DNA of 7,289 nucleotides from CAYSHJ01 sp964589725 (lineage in GTDB: Bacteria > Planctomycetota > Planctomycetia > Planctomycetales > Planctomycetaceae), in NCBI GenBank assembly GCA_964589725.1, contig CAZPUJ010000319.1, positions 1 through 7,289 of the forward strand, in the 5' to 3' direction. A program made the position numbers and the translations under genes. The notes beneath the pieces were generated by a model, which worked only from the letters and a program-made list of their open reading frames with translations, did no database searches and was not told the origin of the DNA. Below, piece by piece: positions 6,701 to 7,289 of this stretch. Positions within the stretch are counted from its first letter, which is position 1. Each line of letters opens with the position of its first letter.

Positions 6701-7289
6701 CCGCGCCGCGATGGCTCAACAGCCAACGCCGAAAAATCTCCGATCCTGATCGTTCCCAGCGGCGGAAATTTGATCATCAGGAGCGATGACGAAGCCGCGT
6801 TGGACGAACTGGAAAAGATGATCGCACTGATCCAGCAAGCGACGCCCGCCAAGCCGCGTTGGACAGTGTTCTATCTCCGTTCCGCCGACGCGACCGAAAT
6901 GGCCGCGATGCTGGAACGCCTGTTCCCGACCAGTTCCGTTGCGTCAGGCGTCAGCAGTTCCGGCGGAATGCTCGGCGAACTGACCGGCGGAATCGGTTCG
7001 ATGGGCCGCACGCTGATGAATGCCTCCGGCTTGTCGACTCTCGGCAGCAGTCCGCTCACGCTACGGATCGTGCCTGAAGTCCGATCGAACGCGCTGTACG
7101 TCGCCGGCCCGGCGGATCAGGTCCGCGATGTCGAACAAATGCTGCGCATCCTGGATGCCTCCGAATTGCCAGATCAACTTCGTGACCGCGCGCCGCACAA
7201 CATCGAAGTGTTTTACGCCGATGTCGACGAAGTCGCCGCCATCGTGCGCGACGTTTACAAGGACGACCTGGCTCCCGAAGGACAGGCTC
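3767..7289 (+). CDS. Exported LTxxQ / secretin-N-repeat fusion protein (3' end beyond window)
   Basis: An ATG at 3767, with GAGG six bases upstream, opens 1174 codons to the right edge without a stop. A signal peptide (RR, then FLAYLLLLGVLA, cleavage after SMA at residue 26) leads into a Gly-rich run to 65. Residues 66-250 are charged helices with two LTxxQ-type pairs: LTEEQQ 78 with LSDEQ 140, and LTDSQQ 172 with LTEEQR 228. This resembles duplicated Spy/CpxP-like periplasmic proteins. After a disordered linker, 322-400 looks like an N0/STN domain. Secretin N1-type modules follow at about 422-481, 487-587 (signature DERTNRLLV), 603-660, 666-729, 741-775 continuing at 992-1027, 1032-1131 (VRSNALYV), and from 1144 to the edge. 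A Ser/Arg/Ala-rich insertion fills 776-991. Such modules form ring-stacking domains in secretins, but no outer-membrane secretin domain is seen here. It is likely a periplasmic scaffold or pore-associated protein with unknown partners. Confidence 0.9.
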   Translation, partial: MISFLRRYAGFLAYLLLLGVLADSMAQGQRPGNRPGGGGGGGGRGNFGGGFGGGFGGPGGGSSLGMLSRENIVAELKLTEEQQTKIKELSDKTRADPKVRELFGKLRDVTDEDREALSADIRKAMENQRKQVDEELKKILSDEQYARYRQLALQTRGIAAFVDTGIISDLKLTDSQQEKLKTLSDELDKKRSEFFAKAGTSGFGGGDDLRTKLEEMRKENEAQRLSVLTEEQRKLWTDLQGAELKTEEASSDGGSRFARRPRTEVNADAVGSQAADDASTPKTPVVSFGKAVALADGAKASNADGENASPDKPADAAKKVKVEKLSFNFRHAPWADVLKAFAELSELTLDLNVVPPGTFNYFDEREYSPAEALDVINGYLLQKGFLLVQRDQFLVVLNIDDGIPPNLVPNISIDELAQRGKNELLNIMLPLEGITAEDAAAEVKDLVGPQGSVVAHKKLNAISVTDIGSNLRRIQKLLIGMSAAPADITFRSFELKHIEAAAADSTVRQMFGLAGRGPESVSDGLRPRYENRDPRDERDRRSAPPPTASTSKARVQVAIDERTNRLLVTAGAAEMKIIEDTLKAIDVAEEAGAARKARSREPYLEVYSLKSADAMEVAKTLNVLYPGTVVNEDGRARRLHIHATPAAHVEIERMIRRLDGEGSGQLSAAVIPLGRLDALTATQTLHALFAGEKDTAPHFQPHPTGAGLIVRGTVDQVNQIKMLLSQMDPSSLTGAGPKGPLRTIPLNGRDPDEFGRLLQQFWSSRNSNPIIVVPSASKPIQDLRVPAAISPVDAADAPARRSSATEIPARSSSSRPGGAVNADRSADRDAQTDPATTDSKLQPARSSRQRPSNSDSPRRRKTRTEQPRQPNIDNAPRAESVAPGGRPQFLTASLAVEEMDETPAVSPADSLSSDKRAQRRAARRAETLDARPRKAKKPKAAATDKSATQSSSPSTDPQKASTDEPSSDRENRDEVKASPRRDGSTANAEKSPILIVPSGGNLIIRSDDEAALDELEKMIALIQQATPAKPRWTVFYLRSADATEMAAMLERLFPTSSVASGVSSSGGMLGELTGGIGSMGRTLMNASGLSTLGSSPLTLRIVPEVRSNALYVAGPADQVRDVEQMLRILDASELPDQLRDRAPHNIEVFYADVDEVAAIVRDVYKDDLAPEGQA

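Overview
The window looks like a chromosomal segment of a planctomycete (Planctomycetota, most likely a Pirellulales-type member). The reasons are a GC-rich composition, long secreted proteins of kinds that are common in that phylum (VCBS/FG-GAP propeller, Gly-rich EF-hand protein, secretin-N-repeat protein), and two intergenic palindromic elements whose translated forms resemble spurious peptides I remember from planctomycete genomes. The assignment rests on recognition, not on a search.

Layout. Three genes on the minus strand fill the left half. From right to left in the direction of transcription they are an EF-hand protein (3385-2294), a small cytosolic zinc-ribbon protein (1984-1505) and a secreted VCBS-repeat beta-propeller protein (1257 to the left edge, 3' end missing). 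One very long plus-strand gene (3767 to the right edge, at least 1174 codons, 3' end missing) fills the right half. It encodes an exported protein with a Gly-rich start, two copies of a Spy/CpxP-like LTxxQ helical region, an N0/STN-like domain and at least seven secretin N1-type modules. The EF-hand gene and the secretin-like gene diverge from a 381-bp shared upstream region.

The spaces between the minus-strand genes hold two different long imperfect palindromes (1417-1482 and 2170-2263). Each starts 20-30 bases downstream of a minus-strand stop codon. No tRNA, rRNA, insertion sequence, CRISPR array or classical U-tract terminator is visible.

Function as a whole. Three of the four proteins carry export signals, and two have Asp-rich loops of the calcium-binding type (EF-hands; DxDGDG loops of VCBS blades). 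The divergent EF-hand and secretin-like proteins also share a QRPG plus Gly/Phe-rich segment right after the predicted signal-peptide cleavage site. The best reading is a group of cell-envelope proteins whose centrepiece is a secretin-related periplasmic scaffold of unknown partner. That joint role is inference. The most unusual items are the LTxxQ/secretin-N fusion with its long module array, and the palindromic elements at gene 3' ends.
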